A DNA stretch of 64,000 nt, from contig CM034105.1 of the NCBI GenBank assembly GCA_019914945.1, positions 10,354,001-10,418,000 of the forward strand, read 5' to 3'. The notes below the pieces were generated by a model. That model did not search any database and was not told the DNA's origin. It saw nothing but the letters and a program-made list of their open reading frames with translations. This stretch comes from Typha latifolia (taxonomy: Eukaryota > Streptophyta > Magnoliopsida > Poales > Typhaceae). Positions 27,901 to 36,144 of the stretch are shown here, piece by piece (the first letter of the stretch is position 1; every line of letters begins with the position of its first letter). Position numbers and translations under genes: made by a program.

Positions 27901-28848
27901 CAGTAGGACTCTAACTATGTAAAACACTATGTTATGTTCATAATCAGGACTTACAATTGGGCCCTAATTTATTTCTAAAATGTATCCCTTAATGTACTAA
28001 TCACTTCTCTTAAAACTCTCAAGGTAGACACATGTTTTCAAAATTCAACCAAAACCAACTTGTTTCCTCCAAATGTGGCTCGAAATTGAAAAAGAACATG
28101 GTTTCTGCATAGTTCATCAGATTGAAACCATGTCAATTTTGGACGCTATTGCAAAACCGGAAAAACGGCTTCAAAAGTTAGTTGCAATTGGTTCAATCTG
28201 TTAGTTGAAAAACTCATATTTAATATCCATTTTGGCGCATATCTGATTTTTTTGACTGAAATGTACTAGATATCACAGGGGCCAAGGGTCAGCACCTATC
28301 TTTCTCACTACCCCTCCTTCTCCATCCTGAGAAAAACCTATCAGAGCAAGATCATCAGAGTTTTTCTGGCATCCGGTAAGGATTGAGTGTCACAGGTAGC
28401 CCCAGGTATGTTAGTATTTCAATGAAATATTTTCCAATTTTTTTTCTTAGAGAATTTTGCAAACTTCTGTTATCTTGCATCACCCGACTACAGCTTCAGT
28501 AGAGCTGCCGAAGCTACAGCAATCTGTTAGAATTTTCTTTCTTTATTATCTTTGAATATTGAAATGAATTAAAAGACATTAAAACTGAAATTTCCAAGAC
28601 AAACCCAAAACCATCAAACATTATATTTTTCTATGGGAGCAGAATTGGAATCGGACGGAAGGAAGACGAAAGAAAGCGCACTCACCCGGCCGCCGGAAAG
28701 AGCGGATGCGATGGAGAGAGCGATGCTGGGCTTCTCGGCCACCTGCAACGGGGAAGGAGATGCATAAGCCCAAAACACAGAGTGAATATTAGAGTAGCAG
28801 GATTCAAAAACCCTCTCTTTTTACCATCAGGACTTTGGGCGGTGCCAT
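1123..28848 (-). CDS. TOP3B: DNA topoisomerase 3-beta, N-terminal half (10 exons; continues left of the window)
   Basis: Type IA topoisomerase: it cuts and religates one strand (DNA, and RNA in the animal homologues) through a phosphotyrosine. Coding exons: 28825-28848, 28686-28742, 20666-20769, 18009-18102, 13598-13697, 12628-12871, 11292-11454, 11081-11200, 3209-3288, 1123-1401. All junctions are GT-AG and phases join without a stop for about 421 residues. The start [18 protein letters not shown] carries the Toprim glutamate. [10 protein letters not shown] (about residue 111) is the Toprim Dx[18 protein letters not shown] is typical of the beta rather than alpha type. GFISYPRTES holds the catalytic tyrosine (about Tyr330), its motif split by the exon 9/10 junction; human TOP3B uses Tyr336. 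[13 protein letters not shown] is the conserved motif after it. The C-terminal half and zinc-finger tail are outside the window. Several introns exceed 4 kb and are full of transposons, yet the exons are undamaged. Confidence 0.93.
3209..3288 (-). CDS. TOP3B: TOP3B exon 9
   Basis: Encodes [20 protein letters not shown] then YTQGFI plus a split serine, just before the catalytic tyrosine. Flanked by CCTAG| and |GTCTTC. Confidence 0.92.
3625..3675. repeat. (CT)n microsatellite
   Basis: About 25 uninterrupted CT units in the leader of the hAT element. Similar CT tracts occur at matching places in the other hAT copies (21861-21910 and 25780-26300). Confidence 0.95.
4733..4766. repeat. (TA)n microsatellite
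   Basis: Seventeen AT/TA units just before the MITE-like insertion. Confidence 0.95.
4805..5680 (-). mobile_element. Non-autonomous hAT-like element inserted in the older hAT
   Basis: The ends are GCAAGATTCC and GGAACCTTGC, a 10-bp inverted repeat with one mismatch, and the interior has repeated GATCGG/CCGATC subterminal words. The left part is the reverse complement of the 3' tail of the full hAT copies (spaced poly-A/T and TAGTCC words), so orientation is minus. CT-rich blocks at 5171-5231 match the family leader. No transposase is present. A clean 8-bp target duplication is not visible, probably because an LTR borders its right end. Confidence 0.6.
5682..7966 (+). mobile_element. Solo-LTR-like element, family L copy 1
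   Basis: Begins TGTAAAAACTTG and ends AAATCTTGACA, and aligns along its length with 13937-16229. Shared landmarks include the CCCAACCC/GGCCC-rich block, CACTCACTGAGCTATA near the 3' side, and the closing ATGGCCG(A/G)TCATGATTCC. There are no gag-pol words inside. It interrupts the hAT transposase just before codons matching DUF659. A clean target duplication was not found, unlike copy 2. Probably the long LTR of a Ty3/gypsy family. Confidence 0.6.
7942..9014 (+). pseudogene. hAT transposase fragment (DUF659 region)
   Basis: Separate open stretches in shifting plus-strand frames together match the plant hAT transposase order. First comes the helical region [20 protein letters not shown] and [16 protein letters not shown]. 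Then 8382-8597 reads [20 protein letters not shown] and [14 protein letters not shown], where the family has VQVVTDN and AAHCIDLMLEDI. The catalytic-type aspartate in VVTDN is changed to asparagine, and frameshifts and stops separate the parts. No active enzyme can come from it. Confidence 0.65.
10671..10831 (-). CDS. Orphan coding-like exon inside TOP3B intron 8 (unrecognised)
   Basis: An open, protein-like stretch of 53 codons lies between a plausible acceptor (GATGATAG|CT) and donor (GAACAG|GTATGA). It starts [20 protein letters not shown] and ends [10 protein letters not shown]. It matches nothing I know in topoisomerase 3-beta, and the chain from exon 8 to exon 9 is already contiguous in the family, so it should not belong to TOP3B. 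It may be an exon of another gene carried in by a transposon, or chance. It sits between exon 8 and the hAT 3' end. Confidence 0.35.
11081..11200 (-). CDS. TOP3B: TOP3B exon 8
   Basis: Forty codons: [20 protein letters not shown] ... [15 protein letters not shown], the conserved PxGLNTVxML motif. The next intron (about 7.8 kb) holds the interrupted hAT element. Confidence 0.93.
11292..11454 (-). CDS. TOP3B: TOP3B exon 7
   Basis: Encodes [20 protein letters not shown], then [25 protein letters not shown]. The motif [13 protein letters not shown] separates topoisomerase 3-beta from 3-alpha. It is followed by the shortest intron apart from intron 1 (91 bp). Confidence 0.94.
11577..11737. repeat. 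Tandem duplication of about 78 bp
   Basis: Two adjacent copies of a purine-rich unit (CTTAAAACCAAAG...GGAAAATATAGCTAA) differ at a few bases. It lies in TOP3B intron 6 and looks like a local slippage duplication. Confidence 0.85.
12628..12871 (-). CDS. TOP3B: TOP3B exon 6
   Basis: Encodes [21 protein letters not shown], and the strongly conserved stretch [20 protein letters not shown], ending GNLDSRVIS with a split serine. The donor is TTC|GTGAGT. Confidence 0.93.
13598..13697 (-). CDS. TOP3B: TOP3B exon 5 (Toprim acidic motif)
   Basis: Encodes [14 protein letters not shown] then [19 protein letters not shown]. The DCD acidic triad of the Toprim metal site is intact. The intron upstream (13698-18008) contains a 2.3-kb solo LTR. 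Confidence 0.93.
13932..13936. repeat. Target-site duplication, left copy (TTAGC)
   Basis: Perfect match to 16230-16234 on the other side of the solo LTR. Confidence 0.8.
13937..16229 (+). mobile_element. Solo LTR, family L copy 2, with target-site duplication
   Basis: The copy starts TGTCAGAACC and ends GTCGTGATA (ancestral TGACA by homology to copy 1). It is flanked on both sides by TTAGC (13932-13936 and 16230-16234), the 5-bp duplication expected of an LTR retrotransposon. It is 2293 bp long, with a GC-rich first third (short spurious ORFs on both strands), a WGGGCY-rich block at 14740-14900, and an AT-rich remainder. No internal domain is left, so unequal recombination between two LTRs probably removed it. 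It sits in TOP3B intron 4, oriented against the gene. Confidence 0.82.
16235..18008. other. TOP3B intron 4 remainder
   Basis: Intronic DNA with no domain, RNA gene or clear repeat that I can recognise. Short open frames here have no protein-like pattern. Confidence 0.6.
18009..18102 (-). CDS. TOP3B: TOP3B exon 4
   Basis: Encodes [20 protein letters not shown] then [11 protein letters not shown], with TTGTAG| acceptor and |GTAATG donor. Phase joins to exon 3 through a serine codon. Confidence 0.92.
18827..19945 (+). mobile_element. TRIM-like miniature LTR retrotransposon
   Basis: A 463-bp left LTR (18827-19289, TGATAG...CACATCA) is followed after 3 bases by a primer site TGGTACCAAAGC (19293-19304). 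This closely resembles the initiator-tRNA-Met site TGGTATCAGAGC. About 270 bp of non-coding interior follow, then a second LTR from 19573 (TGTTAGGATTTGATT...) that matches the first for about 360 bp and then diverges. There is no gag or pol. Such short elements are known as TRIMs. It lies in TOP3B intron 3. Confidence 0.7.
19293..19304 (+). promoter_or_regulatory. Primer binding site of the TRIM-like element
   Basis: TGGTACCAAAGC, two mismatches from the canonical tRNA-iMet site, placed just inside the left LTR where minus-strand synthesis starts. Confidence 0.65.
20666..20769 (-). CDS. TOP3B: TOP3B exon 3
   Basis: Begins [17 protein letters not shown] and ends in TSVIGHVF plus a split serine codon. 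Flanked by ATTCAG| and |GTTGCC. Confidence 0.92.
20770..21500. other. TOP3B intron 2, right-of-exon-3 segment
   Basis: AT-rich intron DNA. I see no gene or repeat that I can name. Confidence 0.55.
21501..23665 (+). mobile_element. hAT element, internally deleted copy
   Basis: From about 22020 the sequence follows the 3' half of the 3541-10387 element. Examples are GTTTGATACGAATTTCTTAT (compare 8945), the ACTACTTTCT..AATCCACA block (compare 9570), and CTAACGATCCTAATGATACA at 23032 (compare 9851). The ending is AAAAAATAGTCTAATCCGATAC...TTTTG. The left end is a CT-rich leader (21660-21970) joined directly to the 3' part, so BED finger and most of the transposase are deleted. An open stretch at 22950-23237 is a transposase C-terminal remnant (acidic, His-rich). 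Confidence 0.6.
21861..21910. repeat. (CT)n microsatellite
   Basis: Long CT run inside a wider pyrimidine tract, in the leader of the deleted hAT copy. Confidence 0.95.
23835..24044 (-). pseudogene. hAT transposase fragment (DUF659)
   Basis: Sixty-nine open codons containing [20 protein letters not shown] and [16 protein letters not shown]. This is the closest of the window's hAT copies to the family consensus, but it is short and isolated. Confidence 0.65.
25153..25685. mobile_element. MITE with long (about 100-bp) terminal inverted repeats
   Basis: The left end GGATTTTTATAAATCA followed by TTTTGTGATTCACACCC is mirrored at the right end as GGGTGTGAATCACAAAA ... TGATTTATAAAAATCC. The inverted similarity extends about 100 bp inward (AATTCTCATTTAA words near 25250 and 25580). 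The centre has a GAA repeat and a purine-rich stretch. No ORF. The flanking TA on each side may be the target duplication. Long inverted repeats suggest a Mutator-like or Stowaway-like origin. Confidence 0.7.
25373..25401. repeat. (GAA)n microsatellite
   Basis: Nine to ten GAA units in the centre of the MITE. Confidence 0.9.
26719..28685. other. TOP3B intron 2, 5' part
   Basis: No gene is evident. It contains a tandem duplication at 27083-27330 and a pyrimidine-rich tract at 27418-27540. The section 26940-27560 reads like the leader of an LTR element, but no ends could be fixed. Confidence 0.5.
27083..27330. repeat. Tandem duplication of about 121 bp
   Basis: Two diverged adjacent units share TTATATG(C/T)GGG(A/G)GATGTC, TTATTACCT, and TCCTATTAGAA(A/T). 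The units differ at roughly one base in eight, so the duplication is old. Confidence 0.75.
28686..28742 (-). CDS. TOP3B: TOP3B exon 2 (Toprim start)
   Basis: Nineteen codons, [19 protein letters not shown], between CAG| and |GTGAGT. It carries the Toprim catalytic glutamate. The following intron is about 7.9 kb and holds two hAT elements and a MITE. Confidence 0.92.
28825..28848 (-). CDS. TOP3B: TOP3B exon 1
   Basis: Encodes MAPPKVLM, followed by a GTAAAA donor and an 82-bp intron. The start is chosen because the next exon joins in frame to give the universal type IA motif VLMVAEKPS. Confidence 0.88.
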
Positions 28849-29040
28849 GGCGAAACAGAACCCAGTTTGAGAGGCGGCAAGGAAGAGCGAGATTTGGGGG
28901 GCAACGATGGGTATTATGGAATCAGAATCGCAGAGAAGCGCAACGTCACCGAAACTCTCAGTATTATTATTTGTTTTATTTTATTTTTTTCACTCCTAAT
29001 AAACTAAAGAAGAGCAAAATCACCTGGCACAAACCCTGCC
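28849..29040 (-). promoter_or_regulatory. TOP3B 5' leader and proximal promoter, shortened by a transposon insertion
   Basis: Only 192 bp separate the TOP3B ATG from the hAT-like element at 29041. Purine-rich, GC-richer DNA directly upstream of the ATG suits a leader. No convincing TATA box is seen. The distal promoter would lie inside or beyond the element. Confidence 0.4.
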
Positions 29041-29666
29041 TAGACATGATCATCGAGCGGGCCGAGCCGGGTTCGGGCCGGGCTCTTCGGGCCAACCGGG
29101 CTTAAGTATTTGTCCATGGCCCGACCCACCAATCACTCGGGCCGGGCTAGAATAGTCTAGCCCGTTACCGCCCGTTGGCCCGTGAGAGATCGGGCTAACC
29201 GGTCGGGCCGCGGGCCGGCCTGACCCACCAATCACTTGGCCCAACCCATATTTTAGCTATTTTTAGAATTTTTTAACTATTAGCTTATTTTAAAAAATAT
29301 ATATTTATATTCCTCCATTTTAAAAAAAATTAAAATAAATTAAATTTTTTTAAATGTGTGCTTAAAATAATGCAAAATGGTATAATACCAAAATATTTTT
29401 ACCGTAGCAGTGGTAAATTACTGTAGCAGACGGGCAAAGTACTGTAGCAGATGGGCGGGCTTAGTTGCGGGCCAAACGGGCGGGCTTTCGGGCCGGGTCG
29501 GGCGGGCAAAGAGCTGGCCCGTGCCGCCCATGGGTTGTTCGGGCTCGGGCCGGGCTGGGCCTAAACCGGGTCCGGGCCGGGCTGGGCCTAAACCGGGTCC
29601 GGGCCGGGCTTAGCCCGGTCCAAACCGGGTCGGGCACGGGCGGGCTGGGCCATTTGATCATGTCTA
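29041..29666. mobile_element. Non-autonomous hAT-like element with perfect ends and 8-bp target duplication
   Basis: The ends are TAGACATGATCA and TGATCATGTCTA, a perfect 12-bp inverted repeat. Both flanks carry ACCCTGCC (29033-29040 and 29667-29674), a perfect 8-bp duplication as made by hAT transposases. Both end regions are very GC-rich and repetitive (GGGCCGGGC words; a 27-bp unit with CCGGGCTGGGCCTAAACC is repeated near 29555-29610). The middle (29250-29400) is AT-rich, followed by CTGTAGCAG repeated at 29403-29452. No transposase. It lies 192 bp upstream of the TOP3B start codon. Confidence 0.9.
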
Positions 29667-31247
29667 ACCCTGCCCGAGATAAATCGGACTGAGTACGACC
29701 CGACCTCGCTCTTCAGAGTCTCCCCAAAGGGGTCTCTAATGGAGTGGCATGCTGAAATGTGGAGGAGCCGTCGAGGTGGAGCGACATGTGGAGTCATGGA
29801 GACTAGAGATGAGTTAACCTTTGGGTTCAAAAAAAAGTTTATAAACCATAGCCCTAAATATCATTATAGTCATATTTTAGAATATAAACATTATTCATCC
29901 AATTAAAATTTTATACATATTCTTATATAATTAATATTTTACCCTTCGATTTGACTACAGTCATCTCTCATATCATGTCAACTCTCTCTCTATAAAAGAT
30001 AATGGAATTCTCGATCTCATCCACTATCTCCTCTCTCTCAAATTCTACCAAACTTTCATGTTCTCACAACTCACCTATTAATGCTCAGAAAATGATAACC
30101 GATAAGGATCATCAAAGCGGATGATGACCCCGAAGTTGGCCCATAAAGCGTCACCAATTGTCGTAACAACAAGTCCATTAGTTCAACCGAGAGAAATTAC
30201 TCATCATGAAGAGCTCTATGACCAACGAACAGCTAAAGTGAACGGGGCCATAAGACTATTACATTAGTCATAGCTATTCGACATAACTATAGTCCAACAT
30301 GATCGAGGTGGGTGAAGAAACATATCGATCTATTTAGATCTAGTTCCAAAAACGATGGCCTTCTCTACCACGATGATACGAATTAGATCTGGATCGGTCT
30401 ATCTGTATGAAAATTATGATATTTTAATAGGTAATAGCCTCACGAGTTAGGGATCTAATGGATTTTGTTTAACGTGATTTTGTGGTCGGAGTGAAAGGAT
30501 ATAATCGAATAGTGGAGAAAGGTCAAAATTGAACATATTGGTAATTATCTGACGTTGCGGCAATCGTTGGAGAGTGGCGGATGGCCAAAGATGGTGGTGG
30601 ACGACCGTAAAATAGGGTGGCTCATAGAGAAAGATAGTGGGTAAGGTGTGGAAGGTTGGTTATGTTTTATGGTTAATATATACTCCTACGAAGATAAAAG
30701 CAATCTAATGGCTATGATAAAAGATAAAGGCAATAATAATAAATTAGCTAAACTCAATATTCATTCCACGATGATAATTAACTCATGGCTAAAATTGAAT
30801 AGATTAGTAATTATCCGATGTTGCATGTAACACCTAGGAAGAAAAAAAATGTGACACATGCGTCGATCACGTGCGTTACCCTAGCTAATCCCCCCCCTAT
30901 TTTTTTTATTCCTAGTCACTGCTATTCATCCTCCCTCCTCCCTCTTCACTCCACCTTCACTTTCTCCCTATTTCTTCTCTAGAGCCGTTGACGTCGGAGC
31001 GCACGAAGCTCGAGCACTGGAGCTGAACCGAGCTAATCCAGGCCCCCCAAAACCATTCTTAGCTCATGTAATTATTTGATTTTCATTTACTATCTCTCTC
31101 TATTTCACCTTCACTAAAGGAACTCGTCGGTCGGCGACTTTGGGTCATTTCCAACTGGTCCAGGAGCTCCACCTACTTGTACTCTTGCTATGGTTACCGA
31201 GTTTGGGTGCCCATGGGGTGCGTGGGGGTCTACGCCATGTTGCCTCT
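29667..31247. other. Upstream region between TOP3B and the gypsy C remnant
   Basis: No convincing gene. An open frame at 30648-30830 is short and AT-rich and has no protein-like pattern. A pyrimidine-rich block (30890-30985) after TGTAACACCTAGG (30836) resembles the start of an LTR, but no partner end is clear. Confidence 0.5.
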
Positions 31248-31957
31248 GATATGAACTAAGCGTCCGTTACCCGATCAAGCTCAAATGCAGGGAAGCAATC
31301 CACACAGTTGGAGGAAAATATTCTCCCATAGTAAAAGAATTACGAAACTAGTTGGGATCTTCCTGACCTACGTTTTTGATATTCACGCTCTTCGTAGATT
31401 TTGACTACAAATAGGAAAGAAAAGGGTAATGTAACGATGGAAGGTGAAGATGACGGGTGATGGTGATGAGGGTGATGAGGGTGATGATAATGGTGATGTA
31501 TTTGGTGACACAAGGTGTTGTTGGGAGAAGGATGAGGGGGGAGAAGGTGGTCAAGATCCCAAGGAGGAGGGAGGACCCGATAGTCGAGAGGGATTAGGAG
31601 TAACCGGCGTCGAGGTGGTGCACTTTTCGTCAACTTGTCGACCACCACTATTATCACGGTATCTCTTCTGACCTATGGAAGTCCTTCAATAAAATCCATT
31701 GCTATATCTTCTCAAATTTGATCCAGAATGGGGAGGGGTTGCAGCAGCCCTGTCGGTTTCATCGAGTCTGCCTTAGCGCGTTGACAAATTTCACAAGCTC
31801 TGACATAGGACAACACATCTACCCTCACTCCTGCTCATGCATAATTTTGTGTTAACCTCTCATAGATCTTGAATTTTCCTTCATGCCCCACCATAGGAGT
31901 ATTATGGAAGTGGCGAATTAGTGTCACTAGCAATTCAGATTTAGCTAGTACCCGCAC

Positions 31958-32416
31958 TCACCCTTGGTCTAGCAGTAGACTGTCCTTTACTTCTAACCTA
32001 GAATAGCTTGCTGGTTCTTCCTCTACTTTCTTCATGAGTTCCTTTATCTCTAGATCTTCTAAACATGCAGCTCTAATCTCTAAAATTGAAGGGAAAATCG
32101 GGATCAAAATCATGGATAGATCGGTCGGTTCGGGTTGCCGCGATAGCATATCAATGACCTGATTCTCAGTTTCCTTCTTGTACACTAATTCGTAGTTGTA
32201 GCCCAGCAACTTTGTTACCCACCGCTGTTGTGTCAGAGTGTGTATCTGTTGTCCAAGGAAGTAGGAAAGATTTTGATGGTCAATACGCACTATAAGTCGC
32301 TGCCTGATAAGATATGGTCTCCATTTAGTGACAACATGGATAATGGCTAGTATCTCTCGCTCATATGTAAACATCATTTGGTTATTCATCAACAACGTCT
32401 TGCTCATATATGCCAC
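31958..32416 (-). pseudogene. Gypsy C RNase H and integrase N-terminus
   Basis: 152 codons open: the RNase H core YEREILAIIHVVTKWRPYL and IVRIDHQNLSYFLGQ, then KLLGYNYELVYKKETENQVI preceding the integrase. It lacks the expected Asp in the VRTDH motif (VRIDH here) and has the LSRQPE spacer. A gene remnant of the element; not host coding. Confidence 0.8.
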
Positions 32417-32833
32417 CGGCCTCCTTTCTTACATGAGGATAGCTCCAATTCCAACCTTTGACGCATCGCATTCCAGCACAAAAAGTTTAGTGAAATTAGG
32501 TTGTGCTAAAATCGGCGCCGCGATTATTGCTTTTTCAATTCTTCAAATGTCTTTGTTACTACCTCAGTCCACTAGAACTCCCCCTTCTTTAGTAGTGATG
32601 TCAAGGGGGCAGCGATCTTACAATAGTTGGCAACAAATCGACGGTAATAGCCCATCAATCCAAAAAAACCTCGCAATTCTTTCAGTGTCTTTGGAACCTG
32701 CCATTGCACCATGTTTCGTACCTTGGAGGGATCAACTTCCACTCCTGTCGCTGATATGATGTGGTTGAGATACTCCACTCTCACCCCATAAACACTTGGA
32801 CTCCTTCACTTTCAGACCATTGTCTTTCAAAAT

Positions 32834-33061
32834 CTACAACACTTCGCGAAGGTAGACAAGATGCTCATTCCATAAGCGATTGTACACAAGGATGTCGTCA
32901 AAGAAGACAAATACATACCGCCTTAATAACATCCTAAAGATGTTGTTCATCAATCCTTGGAAGGTGGAGAGAGCATTAGTGAGTTCAAAAGGCATGACCT
33001 TAAACTCACAATGTCCGTCATATGTGCGAAATGTTGTCTTGTACACATCCTCGGGTCTCAC
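32834..33061 (-). pseudogene. Gypsy C reverse transcriptase palm fragment
   Basis: Seventy-five codons with KTTFRTYDGHCEFKVMPFEL, a run where the family has F-R-T-x-x-G-H-Y-E-F-x-V-M-P-F-G-L, and VFVFFDDILVY, the catalytic DD box. Preceded on the minus strand by stops. Confidence 0.85.
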
Positions 33062-33705
33062 TTAGATTTGGTGGTAGCCGGCTCGTAGATCTAACTTGCA
33101 GAAGTAAAAGGCCCTCGAAAGCTCACCCAAGAGTTATTCAATGACCTATCCTTCACCGTGATGGCATTGAGTGCATGGTAGTCTATACAAAATCACCATG
33201 TGTCGTCCTTCTTCCACACTAGGAGCACTGTTGATGAGTACGAGCTCTAGCTCTATTGGATGATTCTATTGTCCAACATCTCCTTAACAAGCCTTGTGAT
33301 CTCCTCCTTTTGTACAAATAGATACCGGTATGGTCATATATTAGCCGGCTCAGCTCTAGGAGTAATCTCAATGCGGTGGTCTTGGGGTTGAGCCAATAAC
33401 ATGCCACATGATTCTTCAAACACCTCGTTGAATTCCTTCAACAAGCTGGACAAATCAACGGGTACTTCTTCTTACTTTGTATGGTCCACTTAGCTTTGGA
33501 TTAGTTGTATAAGAAGGCTATGGCAAACAACCATTGGCAGCCGCAGCCCCACCATCGACTAAAGTTGGGCTCCAAGTTATGGTCAAATTCTGTCTAATCG
33601 CACTCGTTTGCTACTTCACTTGAAATCAATTCACATTTCTAAAAAGTCAAAGGTCACTAACCCCAAACTTTCCATCCATTGGATCCCCAATACAATGTCA
33701 GCCCC

Positions 33706-34047
33706 TCATAAGGCTAAGGGGTAAAGATTCAAGGTGAAAAAATTATCTTGAATCTTCAAAAGAACCCCTCGACATACACCGTTCGCTCGGAGTGTTGTGC
33801 CGTCTCCAAGTGCTACATTGAATCTAGAGGTAGCATTTGTAATCATTCCTATCTTTTTTACAACACATTCATCCATGAAGTTGTGGGTGCTCTTGGTGTC
33901 GATGAGGATATTCACTATTTCATTCTTTACGGTGTCGTCGACCTGAAGCGTCTTTGGTGCATTGGCGTTGGTGTAGGCATGCATGGAGATCTCGGCATGG
34001 ACCTCCTCGCTGCACTTTAAGGCCTCATGGTCTTCCACCAAATCCAA
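33706..34047 (-). pseudogene. Gypsy C aspartic protease region
   Basis: Open for 113 codons. The protease site reads NILIDTKSTHNFMD, where DTG/DSG is expected, so the flap glycine is a lysine codon (GGx to AAx-type change). VALGDGTTLRANGVCRGVLL follows, typical of the gypsy protease C-terminal part. Confidence 0.75.
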
Positions 34048-34513
34048 CTAATTCATCCTCCACTACTTCATCATCCTTCACATCCTCCACTTTGTCATCA
34101 CCATGGCCGCCAGTTGGGCACATTTACGCTTGGGAGTAAATCGTTCATCACAATAAAAGCACAACCATTTAGCTCTTCTTTTTTCAACTTGGGCTTAAAT
34201 AAATCTTCTCATGGTAGCTCGAGGAGGTAGCCTCACCTCTGATTGTAATCATGGGAGCAGTCTTACACCTGTTGTCCTTGTGGAGTCGTCGACACATGAT
34301 GTGTGGCTATAGTTTGTTGAGGCACTCCTCTAAACTCCGTGGTGCTCGAGGCCTCTTTTGCTACCAACTGAAGCTCCTGAAGCTTCTCTTCCATCAATTG
34401 AGCTATGGCAAAAGACTCAAGCAATGTGGTTGGTCAAGCAGCCTTCACTTCAGCTTGAATGTCCCGCCTAAGGCTGCCAATAAACGTGCTCTTGAGTTGG
34501 GAATCCAATATAT

Positions 34514-36144
34514 AACAACCAAGCTTTAAAAAAAATAGCACGACATGGCCGGCCACACTATGGCTGGCCTCGTGACAAGAATGAGTGGGCGCTGGCATGC
34601 ACTGAGGGTGCCACGTGCCCCAGTGTGGTGGGCCCCGCCGCCATCACAACCACCTCTAGCACCCCCTCACTACCTTTTCCTTTCTCTCTCCCTTTAAATC
34701 TCTCTTTTTTATCTTTTCTCCTCTCGGTCTCTTTCTCTCTTCTCTCTCTTTTTCCTCCTCCCCGTCGGCGCCGACAGCAGCTGCTGCTGCTACTACCGCC
34801 ATCGATGCCGTCGACATTGACACTAGTGAGCCTCCTCCTTCTCTCTCTATCTATCTATATCTATTTCTCTCTCTTTCTCTCTCGGGTTTGCCGAAATCGA
34901 GCCGCCGACAAGAGGCCAGCATTTGGCTAGCCAGCAGTAGCCGAGCCTCTCCCCGTCGACCCGGCTCTCCTCCCTCCCCTCCTCTTTCTCCTCTTTCTCC
35001 TCTTTCTCCTCTTCTTCTTCCTTCCTTCCTTCCTTTCTTTCTTTCTTTTCTTCTTCCTTTCTTCTTCTCCTTTCTCGGTTTCTCCTACTCCTCTTGTTGT
35101 TGGGTCGAGCCCAGCACTATAGCAAAGAGAATTTTTATTATTATTAATTTTCTATTCTTCTTTTCTTTTTCTATTAATTATATAATTATTTTCTAATATT
35201 ACGTAAATTAGTTTATTTAGGTAATTAATTATTTTGATAATTGACACTCACTAATATAATTTTAGCTAAGTATAATTAGTATAATAATTTATTAATTATA
35301 ATTGTTAGTATTCGTATATAAAGATAGCTATAGCTATACATTGTTATTAAATTAATATCTATAGATATATTAATAATAATCTAATATTCATGTTTATATT
35401 GTATATAACTATTTTAGCATTTTATTATTATATACTGTTTTGTATTAAATGAAATACTAAGCTATGATAATTATTTTTATATAAATGGATAATAATTATT
35501 TTTTGTATAACTAGTTACTAGTTAGTAAGAGTAGTAGTTTCAAAATAATTGAATCGTACTTAGTTATTGTATTTACATATATTTTTAATTATATTATTGT
35601 ATATCTAATTCTTTTATGCTTAAAGAGATTAACTATTATATGCCTAATATATAATTAGAATAAGATTATCATAATTATATATATATATATGTAAACTGAG
35701 TTATTTAATAAAACCTAATACTTTATTATATTTTACACTAGTGAATTCTAAATCGGATAAACGGCTAAGATCATATTACTTAAATATTTTCAGATCTCAA
35801 ACCCTCTTATTTGATACCCCGTTGATTTTACTAGTGATGAGTTGACTCTCGTTAACGGATGTGAGCGATACGTGATTCATGTCTTATAATCCGACTATGA
35901 GTAATTTTATCCCCTAGATGCCTATATCAAATTATGATATATTATATAATTATGTGTATGCATGTTTGGCCTCCAACATGATTATATAATATTATCTAGA
36001 GATAATTTCAGTCGAGCATATTTTATCATTCATGTGAGTAGACTAATATTGGATATGAATATGTTGATGATATATATAGAGATGATTAGACATGACTATA
36101 CTATTATAACTTTATATCGAGATGATCTGTAGCATGAGTATGTA
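34514..36144. other. Probable LTR-derived DNA, no gene
   Basis: Begins TATAACAACC and ends before TGTAACGCC. GC-rich with GGCCGGCC/GTGGGCCCC words at 34550-34640, a long pyrimidine tract (34660-35080), then very AT-rich DNA. This GC-CT-AT progression resembles the family L solo LTRs, and the open frames in the pyrimidine tract are low-complexity artefacts. Ends and target duplication are not certain. Confidence 0.45.

Larger units (their letters stand above)
31248..34513 (-). mobile_element. Ty3/gypsy retrotransposon C, truncated and decayed
   Basis: On the minus strand the order gag - protease - RT - RNase H - integrase is clear but broken by stops. The gag knuckle remnant CFYCDERFTPKRKC (about 34150) has lost its histidine. 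Protease: NILIDTKSTHNFMD (33706-34047). RT: VFVFFDDILVY (32834-33061). RT/RNase [17 protein letters not shown] (32572-32784). RNase H: YEREILAIIHVVTKWRPYL and VRIDHQNLSYF (31958-32416). Integrase: HFHNTPMVGHEG, CEICQRAK, AMDFIEGLP, VVVDKLTKSA (about 31620-31950). Integrase is cut near 31620 and fused to LTR-like DNA that starts TGATATGAACTAAG at 31248. The gag end is cut at 34513, so there is no 5' LTR. Confidence 0.8.

Noticed and set aside
29410..29830. Arg/Gly/Pro-rich open frames on both strands
   Set aside because: They come from GGGCCGGGC repeats in the hAT-like element; composition follows the repeat, not a protein family.
34540..34580. Possible hairpin terminator from GGCCGGCC words
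   Set aside because: Bacterial-type terminators are not meaningful in this plant DNA, and the palindrome is short and part of an LTR-like repeat.
34625..35196. Ser/Leu/Phe/Pro-rich open frames that resemble secreted or membrane proteins
   Set aside because: Pyrimidine tract in LTR-like DNA; the pattern is compositional.
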